A DNA stretch of 64,000 nucleotides, from assembly GCA_024734555.1 (NCBI GenBank), contig JANPWX010000172.1, forward strand, positions 457,973 to 521,972. Direction: 5' to 3'. The position numbers and the translations under genes are program-made. Every line of letters begins with the position of its first letter. The stretch's first letter is position 1. Shown one piece after another: positions 38,501 to 53,500 of this stretch. This stretch comes from Trochalopteron elliotii (Eukaryota > Chordata > Aves > Passeriformes > Leiothrichidae). The notes below the pieces were generated by a model, which searched no databases, was not told where the DNA came from, and saw only the letters and a program-made list of their open reading frames with translations.

Positions 38501-41500
38501 CCACCCGGCTCAATCACTCCTTCCCCAATATTTGGTTCAGGGGCAGACACAGTAAACTCGCAGATACTACGACTCAGTGTGGATACTGTGACTCAGTATG
38601 GAGGCCACTTGGATGGAAACAAAAAATCCACAACAGAATAAATACAGATCCCAGTGGGACCCTCCCTTAAACACACTCATGCTCTGTGTAGCAACCAGTA
38701 GCTTTTTAAGCAAATAATCTCCGTTCTCCAGTATGCTCCTTATTTATGGCTCATTTCCTAACTTTGTTGTTCAAGATGAGCAGCTGCAAAAGAAAAAATC
38801 TGATGAAAGACAACTAGAGAAGGTTTATTTCTACTTTGTTGTTTTGGCTATTTAATTAAATTATTCCATAGTAAGGTATTGCTTGTTTGGAGTCATCTTT
38901 GCAAGACTTTCTGTTCTGACATCTACTTAAAATGCTAGAATAATTTATTTTGTTTTAAGAGGATAAGATCTCCATGCTCTGTTCTTATTTAAAACACTGG
39001 CAGGATACATTTAGTTTGGCTTTTTTTTAATACCTGTGTATCTAAGGTTTCAGGTCATAAAGAATTTTCTCCACTAACTCTCCCCTCCATGTTTGATTTC
39101 AGCATGAAAAAACAATAATCAGAAAGAAAAGGTAACTCACAGCCTTTGTGTGAAATGGTTTTGACAATGTCTGAAAGATATAAAGATGTGTCTTACCTCC
39201 CAGGTCTGAGACAGCCGGCTGACAGACGCAGTGTTGAGACCCATAACAATTGCAAAGAATGAATTCAGATTTCTTTGGGCTTTACAGCTGAGGAATAAAA
39301 ATATGATTTTTTTTGTACTCAGAATCAGCGATAAATGGAATGCACACGTATCCTAGGTTACTGAGTCTCATTTCAACCCTCAGCACTAACATACAATCAG
39401 CTTCCATATAATGAACTCATTAAATGTCCTCTCATAACCACCTGCAGTCTAGGTGATGGGGTCTCTAAGAAGTTTTTTAGAAAATGTTCTGCTATCTCAT
39501 CAACCCTGTTGTTGGCAGGTTATTTTTTTCCCTTTGCTGTCAAAAGTAATTTTCCCTTTTCAATGTTTGAGTTACTCCCAACTGTCCTTTACCACACAGA
39601 ATAATTCCTTGACCTCTATTCTGTTGTATAATAAATATTTTCATCTCCTTTTCTGTAAATTGTTCAAACATAGGTTCCTTCAATTTCTCTCCGTGGTTGT
39701 GGTCTGCAAACTGCTTTTCCATATTGTTATTATCCTTCATTGAATTCTTTGTAATTTATTTTAACTCATATTTAACTTTTATTTCCTTCACTACTTTCTC
39801 ATGTAGTAAGACAGTGGGGAGGGAAGAAGAAATATAATTACTGTTATACATTCTTATGAAGCATAAAACAAACAGCAAATTATTTATCTGGAACAGCATT
39901 TTGTCCTTTATTTTAATTTGTCATCTATTATCACCCAAGGACCTCTGTCACAGTGCTGTTCTTTACAATCGTGCATTTACTTCTTCAGCTCAGTATTAGC
40001 ATTTTGTAGCTGAATTACTTGGCATCTATCTAAATTAAATCTTATCCTACTGTTGTTTGCACATGCCACTAGACTCCTTAGATAATTCTTTTTTTTTCCT
40101 ACCTATTCTCCAATGCATTTGCAATCACTCATCATTTTTATTGTCTGGAAATCTGGTTAATGTTCAATTTACATCTGCCTATAAACCAGCTGCAGCTAGT
40201 AACGGTTCCAGTACAGGTCCCGATGGAATTTGTTTGGTACCTCTATTTTTTGATATTTTACCGTATACAATCAGACCATGCTTATTTCTAGTCCATTTTC
40301 TAGTTCATTAGGAAACTTGAAATCCTGAAATACTGAGTCCTTTTAAAACAAAAATATTGCCCTACTTCTTGCAGATTTTTGGAGACCATACAAATATATG
40401 GGCACATTTGTGTGTGAAGAGTGTGAATCCTCTTTTAAGATAATTTTAAGTATGAATGAATCCACTGGCTTCACTGGGATTCATCATCAGGGAAAAGTAC
40501 ATGCCAAGGCCTTAGCCTGGAAAATGTCCAGAACTTGTTACAAGTTTTATAAAGCCTGCTCTTATCACTGTGTACTATCTTGAGACAGTGTATTTCTCAC
40601 TTCACTTCAGCTGTCTTCAAGTTAATCCTAACTTTGTTACTAGATTCCTTTTATCATTAAAACCAGGCAGCTCCCAAAGGCAACTCATTCCCAAACAAGG
40701 AAGGTGTCCAACACAGCCTGCATAAGCTGTCTGTTGGGTGGGCCCACTCCTCACAGCAAGCTGTAGAGAGAAGGGATGTCTCTCACAGTCAGCCACTGCT
40801 TGCTTGGGGAGCAAAAAGGCTGGTCTTGTAATCTGTTTGTTCTAACCTTACACTGACTTGTCTCTTGAATTCCCCAGGATGCTAATTTCTAATAACATGC
40901 TAATTAATTTTCTTTATTGAACCATTTGTTTTCTCTTTTACACGACTCATCAACAGAAGTGTATGGATTTGTTTTTCAAAAGCTCTGTCTCTCTTCTGTG
41001 TACTGACACACTTGTGCAAAATGCTTTTATTTTCTTCAGGCATTCCTCAACAACACAGCACACAGATGATGAACACAAAATCTTAGACCTGATGCTTTCC
41101 TGATCAGAGGAAAATCACAGACAAAGATTTCTGGCTGAATCTGTGAGCAGAGAACAGGGAGCAGCCAGAGCTGTTCATAGTTCCCTACCTCTCTAGTCAT
41201 AAACAGAACAGGAGAGCTGCTGGGCTTGTCTCATGATGAGAGTCCTGTGCTTAGCACACCATCCTTCCAACCCTAATTGTTCCTCTGCCATCGACTCTTC
41301 CAGAACTGATGAGATACAGTGGTGTGTTCATTTACAAAACAGCTTTTATGATGAAAAAAATCCTGTGAAAACTACACACTTGCTTATTTCATCACCTACA
41401 TTTGCCACTCATGGATGCTTCTGCAACACACTGGGAGAGCCTGTCCACTGACAACTGTATTTAGTCTCCATAACTGTGGCTTTTCACTTAGCAGAATGGA

Positions 41501-44500
41501 GTCAGTAAAAATAGAGCAACACTTTAGTCTGGTAACAAATATATTCTTATTCATGTAGGACTGACACAAAACCTTTCCTGGGATGCAAATTAATGCTACA
41601 CTGGTGCAAGCAAGGCACATGGAACCAACCACCTTTTGGCTATTGATAAGGCAGAAAATGAACAACATACTACTGGATACCACACAACTTGCAAACTAAA
41701 TCAGATCACATTTATGAGTTACACTAGATTAGATTAGAAAAGTTAATTTCTCTAAAGGCACTGCTTCAGCAGAGAACAGCCCTTTCTATGTAAGTGCCTT
41801 GCAAATTAAATCAGCCCAGTCGATGAAGGGAACAATTTATACATTTTCCATTAACATGCATATTCAAATACTGCAGAAGATCAACAAGTGGAGAGAGAGG
41901 TGAGGAAGATGATTGCACATATTTAAATTGCTCCATTTCCTTGGTTACTAAGACAAAGAGTGATTACACAGAAATCTCTGTGTATAATATATATTTGTAT
42001 TCTGTTGCAAGACATAGAATAAATGCCAGTACTATTTAGTAAGAGTGAAAAAGTAGACTGTCAAATCTAACATATGAAAAAGCCTACCCCTCCAATAAGT
42101 AAAAGAATACTCCAGAGAGGATTACATGGGGCAACAGCTTATTGCAGTATAAGGTTTTTCTTTAGAGGTATGACTTTCAAGTTTATAGCAGAGTGTTTTG
42201 GTTTCTATCTAAGTCTTGTGTGACTGTTTTGCTGCCAAAATAGTTCTGTCATATGGTCCTCAGGTTATCTCAGCTAAGAAGAATCTATCTCTGCACCATC
42301 AGGGATGTTGCAGCTGACACTGCAGACACAGCAGGTAAGCTGCCAGGGGAGATATGAGGAGCACACACTCCACCATGTCTAGTTTTGATCAGGATCTGCT
42401 GTTGTTATCTATGGACTGTTTTATTTAGGTATGTCTACTACACTATCAAAACACAGGATGACAGATTAGTTTTCTTTCCTTGCTTCTCCACCTACTTCCT
42501 GCCAAACAAACCACGTGAATTGAAGGATTTCTGTTGCAACATCAGTAACTTACTGGGCAGCAATCTTGATGAACTTTTTCAGTAGCTGTACACGTTTGCA
42601 GAGCTGGCTACAGAGGAGTATCTCAGTGGCAACCCAAAGCTGGACCTCGTTGCATCTTTGAAGCAGAAGACTGAGATTCTCAGTGTTTTCAGCACTGCCC
42701 TGTCTGCTGAACGTGAAGTATATCAGCTCTTGCTGGAAGACATTGACAACATCATTAGGGATATAAAAACAATTTCAATATAAATGAACTATTAATTATT
42801 TAGAAGTATGTTTTTGAAACCAGGTCTGGTCACAAATGGTTATTTTTTCATTATTCGTGAGCCAATCACAAATGATTCAGGTTTGGCTTATCTAGCAAAA
42901 TCTAGAGACTTATTACAGAAGGCAGGTAGACTGGAAATCCTGCAAGATACACCTTTCTTGTTAGAATGCTCACGGTTCCATTTCTGGCTATAGCCAGGTA
43001 TAAGACATAAACAGTCTATTTCTGTATTTCATCACTTCTGTTCCAGCATGAAAAACCAACCATACCAAACCACTGCAGAATTTGAAAAATTTCTATTCAG
43101 ACTTGTTTCTTTATCAGCCAATTTTTAATCAATAGAGGTGTGGGTCTTGATTTCTGTTTAAAAAAAAACCCCAAACTTGGCCAGTTTAAAATTTAAAGTG
43201 TCTGAACTGAATAAAAGAACCTAAAATCAAAGAAAAGGAAAGCATGTGGTGAAAAGCAAGGAAATTTCACATTTGCTTTCTTAGAAAGCCAACATGCTTT
43301 TCAGTAAATGGAATTTTCAAGAGAGATTTTCTACTGTTAACTGTGTGTTTTACTCAGCAACCCAAATCAGAACCTATCAAAGACATTGAAACAACCCAAT
43401 GGGCCTGAAGTTCACCATTATCTCATTTAATAAAGCCTGCCCAGTATTTTTCATCTCACTGAAGCCTAACAAGAACAGTAATGTGACCATCTGAATTGCT
43501 GAAACTGTGAATTCTTTTGTGGCTAAAGTGATATGAAAGACAGCTGTTTGTGGAATCCCATATTTACTGAGACACTATCAAGTGCATAGGATTTTTTGCA
43601 TATGTAACACATTCACAGAGAGGGTTTTTAGAAAATAATCATGGTCTTTTACTCTCTTGAGGCAAATCTCAATAATCATCAGGTATACAGGGTACATATG
43701 AGATGCCTGAACACAGGCAAGTTACAAACCTCTGACAATTCTTTTCAGTCTCAAGGATTGCAAGATAACTCTTGGACCTGTCACCACTACTGAGAGCTGC
43801 CAAATCATGCTGTCATGACAGTGAACCAAGCACTGAGGAATACCAATGCTCCAAAATGCCTCACAATGGCACAGTGCAGCATGACAGTAATATAACCGAA
43901 CGTGGATGTGGTGCTTCTTACCTCGTGAATTGCATTGAAGAGGCTCCAGTCAAAGTTTGTTAGTTCTAAGGCAAGATCCCAGGTGTTAATTCCCAAAATC
44001 CTCACAGATCTTTGCTGCAATTCCTCATTTTCAGAAAATGGGTTCTAAATGAATAGACAACAGCAAAACAAATTCCTCAAGAAATGCCAAAGGTTCTGCA
44101 TTGAAACAGTTACTGGACTAAGGTACCAAACAGAGCTGAGCAGGTAATCTTTTCTAAGTGCACTCTGAGGGCTTTTTTCGCCACTAATCAAAATGAAGGA
44201 GCTATAACCTATTTAATAAATAGCTTGAAATGGGAAATAGGTCAATAGGATCAATGATTTGCTTTGGAGAGTGAGGCCTTCTCCCTCTCTCATTCTCTCT
44301 CCCTCTCCCAACCTTGAATATAAAACACTGGCCAAGCAGACAGCAAAATGAAAATAAAATCCCTGAGACTATCAGAAAATAAAATCTAAATTAAGACATC
44401 AGTAAGTTTTCTGATATAAAATAATCCTTCTGAAAACACATTGGATTAAGAATAAATATACATAACTTGCCCTCCAGTCCACTTTTACAAATAACATAAA

Positions 44501-47500
44501 TCCATACATTTTATGATTAATCTATCCCAAATGTAATCAACAAAGAGTAAAACACTGTGGGTTCTGATTCATAGAAGTAACTTAGTATGTTACTGTGGAG
44601 TGCTGTGGTACTGCTGGTGTTCACGGTCATTTGACATTTCCATTACTGGCTGGGATTTTCAAAGTTTTGCATTTCTCTCAGCTTTTTTAACGTCATCAGT
44701 CTGAAACTTGGCGAATGAACCATATGCCAAGATGAAAAATTATTCTTAGCAGTTAAGGCATTATTTTTGGTGCTATATTTCTGACAGTTAGAGCAAATTT
44801 TGCAATTTTTATTACGTAACTAATGAAACTACGTTGGCTGTCACCTGTCTGCATTGGAAACCTTCCCTTAATATTCACATTTTTAGAGATGGCTCGGACT
44901 CCAGAGATAATGGGGATGACAGATTACAATGATAGTGGCATGTCAGCTCCTCGGGGCACATTGATCCAACAAAATGTAAATAGACATTTCTCAGCCTGAG
45001 GATGAATGCACAGATCCTAGAGGTACTGACAACGCGTGGAAGTCAGTTGTGATACAGCCCCTACTCTTTCCTGGAAACATCTGCATAATTAGCAGAAAAC
45101 TATTGAAACAGCAAAGTGCCTGAGGGTGCCTGCCTCACTGAGGTTTTGGGAAAACATGGAGGGAGGGAGTTTGCTATTCTGGTTTCTGGAGACAGAGAGA
45201 AGGACGAGAGAGATCTGCTGCCTCTTGATCTGCTGACCTTCCCAGCCCCAGCAAGAGGATGGAGAGACAGACAGGCAGAAGGGATGAGGACACACCACCA
45301 GTGGTACACACCAGCTGACCACAGGGCTGTCACAACACAGGGGGTCACACTGATGGGTCTTGTGGATCTCACACAACATCTATTTCCACATGTAGTAATT
45401 CCATGGAATTTGTCCACCACTTTGTATGATTATGTATCCGCCAAAGTGCTACAGAGGCACAAGGCAGGGTGGGGAGGAAAGAGTCACGAGAGCCCCAATA
45501 ATCCTCATCCCATCCATTCTGGTACAAACACAGGTCAGCTTTTCCAGGCTGATGTAGATTGAAAGATTTAAACTGCACAGAAGCTCTGGTTTATTTAAAA
45601 TTGATGAACAAATTCCATTACCGTTCAGTCAAACAACTGCCGTTAATGAAAGATTTTTTTTTTTAAGGAATAGAGCAGCTCAGTAAGCTTTACTAAGGAA
45701 GCAAAAAATAAATTCTGCATTGAAAAAGTCCTCTGAGAGGAATACTAAGGTTTTAGAGTCAGACAAAAAAAAAAAAAAGAGAAATATACAATACCAATCC
45801 TTACCAAAGAATCAGTCAGATCTTTTCGGTATACAAACATACGACTGGATGACTCCAAAGATTTTGAGATAGCCAAATCATTTGGTTGTAGTTCATGTTT
45901 TTCTGTAAAAACAGAAAAAAACCCACAGAAGTTTCAGAACAGGAGTAAAAGCTGTATAGGAGAAATAAAGGTACAATTGTATTTGTAAAGCCACACCAAC
46001 TTCTTAGAAGGTAACTAAGCATCAAATTCAGTCTTTGTGGGGGCCCATCATCTCCACCCTGCTCAGGCAAGCTATCTCTGATGGACTAGAGCACAAAAGC
46101 TTCCTGCTTCTGCTTTCAAACTGCACTTCACATAGAACAGCAAGAAGCCTTGAAATCATCTGGACTAGCCTCCTATGCCTTATAGAACATTTAATTTCAA
46201 CCCAGTGTTTCTAGAATAAATGAGCTGACTTTTGTTAGAGCTGAGTGTCTCAGCCTCCAGAGACTGGGCTATTATATGTCACTGGAGACAAAACCAGGGG
46301 TGGAGATTAAATCAGTCGCCACATCCATTCAACAGGAAAAAAGGTTTAAAGGATCCCAACACCATGAAATCCACCCCAAAGAGTAGAGCTGAGTGGTCTT
46401 TTGTAACAGAGTATTTACAGTAATTCTTCTAGACCTAGAGCAATTAATTTAGCAAATATCTGAATAAAAGAGCAGGTAGCAAAGAGAAAGGACTTTTTTT
46501 TCCTCCACTCGAGAGTACTGGTTCAGCTCTGCAGAATCTTGAATGAACTAGAGAAATGTGGGGGAAAAATACAGAAAAACTCCAAACACAGCTTAAAAAC
46601 TGCCCTGCAAAAACTCACTTCCTGCAAGCTCCAAGCAATCCTCTACAGACCTGATACATGGTAGAGCCAAAATTATACCAAGCACACTGACAGCAACCCT
46701 GGACTCTGCACTGCCCATGAGGAGTAGGACCAGGAGGAGTCTGAGAGTCAAACATAATTTCAGACAGTTTTCCCTTTTATCCATGCTTGCTTATCCATTG
46801 ATACACAGATACATTATGCTGAACTATCATTATGTTTTTTCAAGGTAATTTTGAATAAAGAGCTTGTTTATCCATTATTGGAGTACAATAAAAACAGGTT
46901 CTCCAATGCTCATACTGCTGCCCTCCAAGTGGATGGAAGACAAGAGTTCTAAGTCACACAAATAGCAAAAACACAAAGCAGAAAAAAAAGCATAGCAAGT
47001 CAGTGTTTATTACTTGCAGTACAGGATGTATAAGAAGAAAGATACTGAAATTGTTGTATTTCAGATTAACTGAGGCAATGTAACTAAATAACATTTTAGA
47101 GGTTATAAAGGTCACATACAAATGGCTTCCCTAATATACCTGCATTTTATTTACTGTTTCTCATTGAACAACCAAGTGGCAATCACTTCTATTTTGTGGG
47201 TTTCCTGGGAAAAAATATAGTAAGTTTCATTATTTATGAAATTGGTTGGTTTTCTTTGGCTAAGCAGGCAGTTAGAACTAGATTTATTGCTACCAGAGCA
47301 AAACTTGTTCTGCTCTTAAACAGAAGAGAAAGACCTGGAAAACAACAGCAGCACAGTGACTTTGCTGTATTGTGAAATGCACTGGAGGTGAGTTTGGGCA
47401 CACACAAGGATAAAAAGAGTATGCCTGAAAATGATGTAGCCTGGATGGCCAGGACACCCACGTGTAATGCTCCCAATGGCTGCTCCATGCCCAGGATCTC

Positions 47501-50500
47501 AACAACCAGAGCAGGGGACCATCTCCCTGCCACCCACACGAGTGCACTCAAAAATACATTTATTTAATTGAGCTCAGCATGGGGGAAAAAAAAGTGACCT
47601 TCCAGTCCTGAATCAAAGATATAAACAGAACAAGCCAGCACCTGTGTGTATTTCATTTAACTAGACTGACAAAGAAGTAGCAACAAGTGCTGTAACTTAA
47701 AAGACTCATCCTTTGTCTTTGGGGGTCAACACCAACTAATGTGATCTGACAATATTGCCAAGATATTATACATTCTTATTCCTTTTGTAGATACAACTTC
47801 ACGGTTCTATGCAGCTAGTTAAATTGCTTCCAAAAAACACCACAATGATCAAAACAATCTGACCAAGGAGCTCAAGACCTGCCAAACAGCAAAGAAGATC
47901 TTGGGGCTTTGGCTGGTCCCCAGGATCACTCCATGATCACTCTAGTCTTTCTTAAAGAAGACAACAAGCCCTTCTATTTAATGACTAACACTAAAACAAT
48001 AGGCAAAAGATGTCAGTTGCTGCTTACAAAATAATGCTGAGATTGCTCTCAGTATCTCAATTGTGCATGTCTTCCTCCTTTCAGCTCAAGAATATTTGCT
48101 ATTTATGCCATAAATGAGGAAACAGCAATGCACATAGTAGTTGCTATTCCCTTCTCTATTTTTAAAGCAAATCATGCCTCATTGCCTTCAAAATTAATTT
48201 AAATTCCAAAATAGGAGACTCATCTGTGGAAAAGAAATAAAACCTTGCAATACTGCTGGAGACTGAGAGTTCTTTACACTCCCTTCCCAGCCAGGAGATG
48301 CTACATCCCACAGTACCCAAGAAAGAGCTGTTGCCATGGAAACAAGTCTCTGGGAAGCAGCTCTTCATTGTTCCCCTGGTCATCCAGCTGTGGGCCCATA
48401 GAGGAAAAGCTGTATCCTTGCATCAGAAAATGTCAGCCCTCCCTCATCTGATGCAATAAAAGGTAAGTAGTCAGATGAAGGGAAGTTACTTACCACCAGA
48501 GAATGAGACTGTCACCAGTGCCAACTCCTCCTCTGGGTACTGGATCTTTTCTGCCACGATCTTCAGAATCTCCTGAGCTGAAGTCGACACTTGAGCTTTC
48601 ACACTGACATAGGAGTGCTCTGTTATATACACACGGCAGAAAACTGCACAAAGGAAGAAAGACATGCTCAGCTGTAGGCAGAGATACCTGAACAGAGCAA
48701 GGAACAAACTTGCAGACATCACCACAGCAATGCCTCAGCTGCCTGGCTGCTGCAGGAAGGGCAGTCACTGCACCCTGACACGGAGGACATGAAATTAAGC
48801 ATAAACATCACCATTTTTCCCCTCCCCACTTCCTGTTCCTGGGAAATGAGAGAGGCAAGTAAATGGAAACATAGGCTCCCACAGCAATATCTATTTAAGA
48901 CTTCCTACCCTGAGGATTTGTCACAGACATCCTCCTTTGCTGCCTATCTTCTCCGAAACTCAGCTGTTACCATTTTTTCTCCCTTCATTTTAGGTTCAGA
49001 TAAATCACGGTCCTTTCAGTATATTTTGTAAATGCTGCAGAAACAATTTTGGACCTCCATTTCTACCTGGAACAGGAAGCTTTGCAAGAACAGTGCTCCC
49101 AGGTTTTCAACCACTCCTGATAGCTTATCTGTCTAGACATCTAAACTACTTGCATTGCCACAGTATTTCAGCACCAGCAGAGACTGCCCGAACAGCCATA
49201 CAATCAGTTCTGACAACTCATTTCCTGAATCACGACCAGCACATATAAATGGGACTGGTTTGGAGAAATTCCCTGGGCTCACTACTTCCACTGAGGTCCA
49301 TCAGTTGGTTCAGCTCTGGGAATGCTGTGGTCCGTTCAGCAATCACCTTTTTCTGCTATAAAAAGGGATGTACACTCTCTCTGCCTGCCACAATTTTAGG
49401 TTTACGTCTTTTGCAGAGTTTGCCCCAGCTAATTCTTTGAAATGCAGCTGCCACACTTAAAGCGGAAGAAACTGAGCTGTAGACTTGCATAAATATTTTG
49501 AAAATTACATCTGCTAATCAGAATCGTCACAGCTCTTGGTTTCACACTCACTTCAGTGCTTAATTAAACTTTCAATTTCCTTCTACCCTAGCACTTCTTA
49601 TTACAGACAGGCTGCTACCATGCCAATACAGGACAACTTTCTTCTCCATTACTGTTGTATTTTTTTTTTAAATTATCCTTATTGACAGATGTATATAGCA
49701 ATAGCTTGTCCTACAGATCTTCATGGCTTCAGGGCACTTTCATTAGTGAAGACTATGCCAGAAGCAGTTAGGAACTCTATCCTTGAGAATAGGGTTTTTT
49801 TCTTGATGTAGTAAAGAAAAAAAGGAATATGAGAATGAAGAAGAAATTTAACATTGAGTATTGGGGAAAAAAAGCCATTTGATTTTATAATTCCTCTTTA
49901 ACCTGTCTATGCTGACAGAGAGTAAATGAGATGCTCATTCCGTGGCAGAATCTTTTATCAGAATGGATACACATCATGAACATAAGAGACATCCAACTGC
50001 ACTTTAAACTACTAGGTAGAAAAATAAATTTAAAAAAAATCTGACAGGAATATTTGGACTCCATATGCAGAGTGACACACCTTGCTTACAGTGAATTTGC
50101 TTGAAATGTCCTCTGTATCATTTGCAAAGGGACAATGACAGGAATGTCAATTTATAAATGGGCTATTGATCTATCCTTTCTTTAACACTGAACTAAATCA
50201 ACCCCCAGGTCAGATGCTCAAGCACAACCACCACAGTGGTTGTGATTCTCCCCCTCAGACCTTTCCAACGTTGTATCTGTGGTATCTCTTGGAATGGACC
50301 ATATCATCTCTTCCAGGAGCTTATGCTGCTCCTCTGTGAAAAGGAGAGAATGCCAGTGGGACAAAGTGGCCATGGGCTGCAAGCTGCACCGGTAATGATT
50401 GCAATAGAGGATAAAACACGTCTGGTCAAGTGGCATGGTGCAGCTTGGACAGACCCACCTCCATAAGCACCATCAGTCAGACACATCCTCCACCACAAAG

Positions 50501-53500
50501 GGTTAGATGGCCACCCTCTGCATCTGTCTCTCCCTAACTTCACTCTGGCTATTTCATTCCTTCAATCCCATCATAGTCCATAGCTCCCGCCCTCAAGGAG
50601 TGAGACAAAAGCAATTTAACTCAGTCAGGACTGGCCTTGAGGGTCCTGTCCTGCTGACTGTCCTACCACGGTCACACGGTCTGTCCCCTCTCTTGTGCCA
50701 GTACTTTCCAGTCACCCACAAGCTGTGTCCAGCTTTGACAGAAGAATGATGTGGGGGTTCTCATCCACAAACAACATTTTAAGAAGAAACCTTGGTAACA
50801 CAAATCTCAAAACCCCCTACATCTGAAGCACAAAAAGAGGATTATCTATCAGCAGCACATACTGTGCAAGCCTTTCGACTTGGCGTAGAACAAGCTCAGT
50901 TTTTATTCTGTCACAAATGAGCACTAAAAATACACTGACTTCAAGTGAACTTCCAGGGTTTTGTTCCCAGTAAGAAATGAAGATATACTGTCAAAGAGCA
51001 GAAGAGGCTGCCAGGTAGGAGGTCCTTCTGCTGCTCCCTGCTCAGGCACACAGTGTTCTCCTCTCTGCCTCCTTTTTTGCTCAGGCATCACAGGAGGGTG
51101 ACAGCCTCACTGCCTCACAGTGTTACTAGTGATGGAGGGAAATTGCCTTTTGAAATGGCTGACATTAAAGTGAAGTGGCACCTTGCACTCCACATAGAGA
51201 TGTTTTCGAGCAGAGAAGGAACTAAGGCACGTTCCCAGAGTTGGCAGATCCTGGCCCATTCCATGTGACAGGCTTATTCATTCACCTTTCACAACCAAGA
51301 TGTAGGTCAAGAGACTGAGAGCATGAAATGGAGCAGAAGTAATGCCTGGTGGATGGGCTGCAGCACACCTGGGATACACACAGGACTGTGACAGGGGTGC
51401 TGGACCAACTGGACAGGGCAAAAACCCCTTGAGACACCATGGCATTGTGGAGCCCTGCAAACCAGAAGGAAGGAAGGAAGGTAAACTTGCACAGCCAAAT
51501 ATTTCTTCTTTTGTGTTCCTAAAGGCTTGTTCAAAAGCTATATGTCAGCTAAAGAATATTTACATTGAAGTCCTTGAGAAACAATATTATAGTTTTTGAG
51601 CTTTTCCTCCACTCTTTCATTTATACTCACTTTCTTCTGCTTCATTCATGGTTCCTCTGTGCTGCAGCCAGTTCTCCTTAACACTGAACTGGTGGAAAAA
51701 GGTTTTATTCTGTGAGGGAGTGGAAAAGAAAGAAAGGAAAAAAAACCAACAGTGATTTTTTGCATCCCTGCTGTTTACAAAGCAGTAATTCACAGAATAC
51801 AGCATTTAACCCATATGTCTGGCCAAAAGATTTCTGTATAGGAAGTACACCCACCCTTTCTTGGAGCAGTAAACTGGGAGTTGCCTTACTAAATAATGGC
51901 CAAGGTGGGGATTTTGGAGGAAGCAGGACATGCCAAGGCTAAGCAGCCAGCACAATTCAAGGTTTTCTGTATTCACGTTCAGAGCTATTTCTTACACACT
52001 TATTCTTATATACATTTTCTATGTACCAATTAGCCTATTTAGCAATTTCACTACAATCTCATGTTCTGCCTTCCACATTTTTGCAGGAACATTTTAAGCT
52101 TATTACACACTCCAGCTTCAACCCAGTAAAATTGACGAGCACAGCAATTCACCTCTGAGCAGTCTGTATGCCAACTTTCTCTGGCTGCAACTTCTCCCTC
52201 CAGTTAAACAGACAGATTCATGTTCCTCTCTTTGTCTGTCCCTGTCACAACAAATCTGCCCTTTGCTTTGTTTACTTGACATCCGTGTCAATGCCTGTGT
52301 TCAGCCTGGTTTGCCCAGCTTGCTACATCCCTCTAGCTTGGTGGGGACACACTCCCAGGCCTCTCCTGAATTTTGACATCTCAAAGCATCTTGTTAACAT
52401 GCCAATACTGTCACAGCCACTGCAGGTTAGCTCATACTGCTGATATCCAGGACGCACTCAAAGGAAAAAAGTGTTCCTTAAGCAGCATTGCAGGTCTAAC
52501 TTCACTGATGTGTCCTGTCATGTTTTTGGTCACCAGTCACATTTGGTTAAGAAGCCAAGAAAAGAGAGGGAAGTGGGCAGAGGGGAAAAAAAAAGGTGAG
52601 GTAGTAAGTTATCTAACTATTAGCAACAATCAGGTTGGTTTTACCTTTCGATGAGGTGAATATTCATCTACAGTGCTGAAACAAAAAGGAAAATCACAAT
52701 TATTCTTTCCAGCCAAAGCTTAGGCAAAGGAAGTTTTAGCTATTACAAACTTTACAACATCGGAAAGTTTTTAAGAGTAAATGGTCACTGCAAAGGTTCT
52801 TCAGGAAAAAATTAAGGCATCTGGCTCAGCCAGAGAACCTTCTTTTGACTTGCATAATCGATGTAATGAAAAGCAATGCTGCCAGCCCATGAGCTGTTGG
52901 AGCAGGCAAACACAGCAGTCAGGGTCACCCTCAAAAGCACAGCTTCTTCCACTTCCCCAATGGCCAAACCAAGGAAACAACCTCCATTTGTTGGAAAAAA
53001 CATGCCAATTAAATATCTTTTAACAATGCCATAATTATTGGTAAAATAACAACTCTGAGATGACTATTCCAAGTGATTTGCTTTTCAATACTGCAGAGAA
53101 TGAAGGTACCATCTGAAGTGACAGACTGTAGCATCTGAGGGAATTTTTGCCAGCTTCTCCACAAACCATTGCTCTGTCTGTAAATAATCCCAAATGAAAT
53201 TTGGGAGTGAATATTGAATCACAAACACTGCCCAACAAACAACAGAAAAAATTGAATGATCTAGCTTTAGTTTTAAGAAGAGATGATTTGTAAAACTGAA
53301 TACGCCACTTGTATCACTCATCACTTTAATGAATTATAGAAAGATAGCAACAAAAATAAATTACATTCTGAATAAGAGGAGACTTTGTCACAAACATAAT
53401 CAATACTTACTGACGGCGATGCATCCCAAGTATCTTCTGAAATTCTTTCAGGTCCTTCTCAAGGACAGGGTACTCATACACATCATCTAACACATTTCTG

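Noticed and set aside
42385..42585. Plus-strand 66-codon frame overlapping exon I.
   Set aside because: It is the antisense shadow of a conserved RAPGEF5 catalytic exon.
45116..45562. 148-codon plus-strand open frame in a RAPGEF5 intron.
   Set aside because: No recognisable domain, antisense frames of about 100 codons overlap it, and it sits in a GC-richer patch where stops are rarer. Best explained as chance.
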